The notes under the pieces: model-generated
Databases searched by the model: none
The model's input: only the letters and a program-made list of their open reading frames with translations
What the model was told of the DNA's origin: nothing
Translations under genes and position numbers: made by a program
Assembly (NCBI RefSeq): GCF_019668465.1
Contig: NZ_AP024828.1
Coordinates: 5,084,001 to 5,148,000 of the forward strand
Origin: Mycobacterium senriense
GTDB lineage: Bacteria > Actinomycetota > Actinomycetes > Mycobacteriales > Mycobacteriaceae
DNA length: 64,000 nucleotides
Direction of reading: 5' to 3'
Part shown: one piece after another, positions 62,390 through 64,000 of the stretch
How positions within the stretch are numbered: position 1 is the stretch's first letter
How the letters are laid out: each line of letters opens with the position of its first letter

Positions 62390-64000
62390 ATGACCACGCA
62401 CCCACCCCGGCCGTCACGCTTCGCGCGGACCATTCGCCACCTTGCGGTGTTCATCATCATCGGTTGGGTGGCGCTGACCCTGCTGGTGACGTTCGGCGTG
62501 CCACGGCTCGAGATTGTGGGCCAACAGCATTCGGTGCCGCTCGCTCCTCAAGACGCACCGGCGGTGCAGGCCATGCAGCGCATGGGCCGGGACTTCAAGG
62601 AATCCGATTCGGACAGCTTCGCGATGCTGGTTCTGGAGGGACAGCAGCCGCTTGGCGACCAGGCACATGCCTACTACGACAAGCTGGTTGCTGAATTAAA
62701 AAGCGACACAAAGCATATCGAGCATGTGCAGGATTTGTGGGGCGATCGCCTCACCGCGGCGGGTGCCCAGAGCCCCGACGGTAAGGCCGTCTATGTGCAG
62801 TTGAACCTGGCGGGCAATCAAGGCACCACCCTGGGCCAGGAATCGGTGGCTTCGGTCCGCGACGTGATCGCGCGGACACCACCGCCGCCCGGGGTCAAGG
62901 CCTACGTCACCGGTCCGTCGGCGCTGTTCTCCGACATGCAGCTCGCCGGCGACCGATCCATTCTGAAAATGACGATGATCGGCGCCTTGATCATCTTCGT
63001 CGTGCTGCTCCTGGTGTACCGCTCGATCACGACCGTCATCTTGTTGTTGCTCACCGTCGGGGTCGAAGTCTTCGCCGCTCGCGGTGTCATCGCCTTCATC
63101 GCCAATAACGGCTGGATGCCGCTGTCCACGTTCGCCGTCAACCTGCTGGTGGCCCTGGCAATGGCCGCCGGCACGGACTACGCGATCTTCTTCTTCGGCC
63201 GCTATCAAGAGGCGCGCCAGGCCGGCGAAGACCGGCACAGCGCGTACTTCACCACCTATCGCAGCGTCGCCCCCGTCGTCTTGGGTTCCGGTCTGACGAT
63301 CGCCGGGGCGATGTTGTGCCTGAGCTTCACCCGCATGCCCATCTTCCAAACCATGGGCATGCCCTGCTCCGTGGGCATGCTCATCTCGGTGGTGATCGCC
63401 CTGACGTTGGTTCCGGCGGTCCTGACCGTCGGAAGTGGCTTCGGGTTGTTCGACCCGACGCGTGCGATGGGGTTCGGCCGGTGGCGGCGGATCGGCACGG
63501 CGATCGTCCGTTGGCCCGCGCCCATTCTGTGCGCGACGATAGCGGTCGCCCTGGTGGGCCTGGTGACCTTGCCCGGCTACCAGACGAGCTACAACAACCG
63601 GCTCTACATGCCCGATAACGTTCCCGCCAACGTCGGCTACGCGGCCGCAGACCGCCACTTCAACCAGTCGCGCATGATGCCCGAGATTTTGATGATCGAA
63701 TCCGATCACGACATGCGGAACTCGGCAGACTTTCTGTTGCTGCACCGACTTGCGAAGGCGGTCTTCGCAGTTCACGGCATCGCTCGTGTGCAGGGCATAA
63801 CGCGACCCGAGGGAACACCGATCCAGCACACGTCGATTCCGTTCCTGCTCAGCATGCAGCAGGCGACGATGGGTCAGGACTTGAAGTACATGCGGGCGCG
63901 CATGGACGACATGCTGATCCAAGCGGACATGATGGCCAAGCAGATCGAGATCATGAAGCGGATATATGCACTTCAGTCCCGCATGACCGACATCACGCAC
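62390..64000 (+). CDS. mmpL4b: MmpL-family RND transporter, second GPL exporter (3' end cut)
   Basis: ATG at 62390 with GAGGGC upstream, 89 bases after mmpL4a, open to the window end (537 codons). It begins [20 protein letters not shown], with TM1 [17 protein letters not shown]. The first relay Asp-Tyr pair is in [16 protein letters not shown], followed by [20 protein letters not shown]. It is paralogous to mmpL4a. In GPL-producing mycobacteria both are needed for export of the finished lipid. The C-terminal half is outside the window. Confidence 0.95.
   Translation, partial: MTTHPPRPSRFARTIRHLAVFIIIGWVALTLLVTFGVPRLEIVGQQHSVPLAPQDAPAVQAMQRMGRDFKESDSDSFAMLVLEGQQPLGDQAHAYYDKLVAELKSDTKHIEHVQDLWGDRLTAAGAQSPDGKAVYVQLNLAGNQGTTLGQESVASVRDVIARTPPPPGVKAYVTGPSALFSDMQLAGDRSILKMTMIGALIIFVVLLLVYRSITTVILLLLTVGVEVFAARGVIAFIANNGWMPLSTFAVNLLVALAMAAGTDYAIFFFGRYQEARQAGEDRHSAYFTTYRSVAPVVLGSGLTIAGAMLCLSFTRMPIFQTMGMPCSVGMLISVVIALTLVPAVLTVGSGFGLFDPTRAMGFGRWRRIGTAIVRWPAPILCATIAVALVGLVTLPGYQTSYNNRLYMPDNVPANVGYAAADRHFNQSRMMPEILMIESDHDMRNSADFLLLHRLAKAVFAVHGIARVQGITRPEGTPIQHTSIPFLLSMQQATMGQDLKYMRARMDDMLIQADMMAKQIEIMKRIYALQSRMTDITH

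Noticed and set aside
62696..64000. Minus-strand frame opposite mmpL4b
   Set aside because: The plus strand reads a clear MmpL protein through the window end. The antisense product is His/Gln-rich and without a domain.

Overview
The window is high-GC mycobacterial chromosome and most resembles a slow-growing non-tuberculous species of the Mycobacterium avium complex type. This rests on gene content and order recognised by eye; no search was run. From left to right the gene order follows, in reverse, the M. tuberculosis Rv1563c-to-Rv1531 segment: treY, treZ, ilvA, a deazaflavin nitroreductase, plsB1/fadD11, dnaE1, an SRPBCC protein, two short-chain reductases, glbN, an RluD-type synthase, lspA, ansA, dinX, ileS, a small M-box gene, a nitronate monooxygenase and a carboxymuconolactone-decarboxylase-like protein. 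Where M. tuberculosis continues into other lipid genes, this window carries a complete glycopeptidolipid (GPL) peptide-assembly locus.

Region 1 (1-13 kb): trehalose synthesis from glycogen (treY 3' part, treZ), then a MocR regulator facing a frameshifted FMN-binding split-barrel gene. An IS5-like element is inserted exactly between that gene and ilvA; it has a CTAG target duplication and its transposase is frameshifted. Next come a deazaflavin-dependent nitroreductase and a TetR regulator. TetR faces a two-gene operon (small protein plus FAD monooxygenase) across two palindromic operators. A DUF6065-like gene follows. Region 2 (13-31.5 kb): lipid and core genes (plsB1, fadD with a one-base frameshift, a SoxR-like MerR module, a metallo-hydrolase, dnaE1, reductases, glbN, lspA, ansA, dinX). 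Region 3 (31.5-39 kb): ileS with a T-box leader, a small protein gene behind an M-box Mg2+ riboswitch, then nitronate monooxygenase, CMD, VOC and AraC genes. Region 4 (39-39.98 kb) is a scar-like junction: a decayed NRPS adenylation fragment, a 53-residue Cys protein and an AT-rich patch.

Region 5 (39.98-64 kb) is the GPL locus. mbtH-mps1-mps2 read leftwards, and mmpS4-mmpL4a-mmpL4b read rightwards from a shared intergenic region of about 680 bp. Mps1 is C-A-T-E-C-A-T-E-C and Mps2 is A-T-E-C-A-T-R. Together they make four modules with three epimerases and a terminal reductase. The binding-pocket residues read as Phe, Thr, Ala, Ala, which fits acyl-D-Phe-D-alloThr-D-Ala-L-alaninol. MmpS4/MmpL4a/MmpL4b are the matching export partners; mmpL4b runs off the right edge.

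Most of the window is ordinary mycobacterial core. The points that merit a second look are the exact IS insertion at the ilvA stop, three single-base frameshifts within about 10 kb, operator-like repeats (MocR, TetR, MerR, upstream of glbN), a riboswitch-controlled small protein, the NRPS remnant and AT-rich junction beside mps2, and truncated gene pieces. I found no tRNA or rRNA gene and no CRISPR array.
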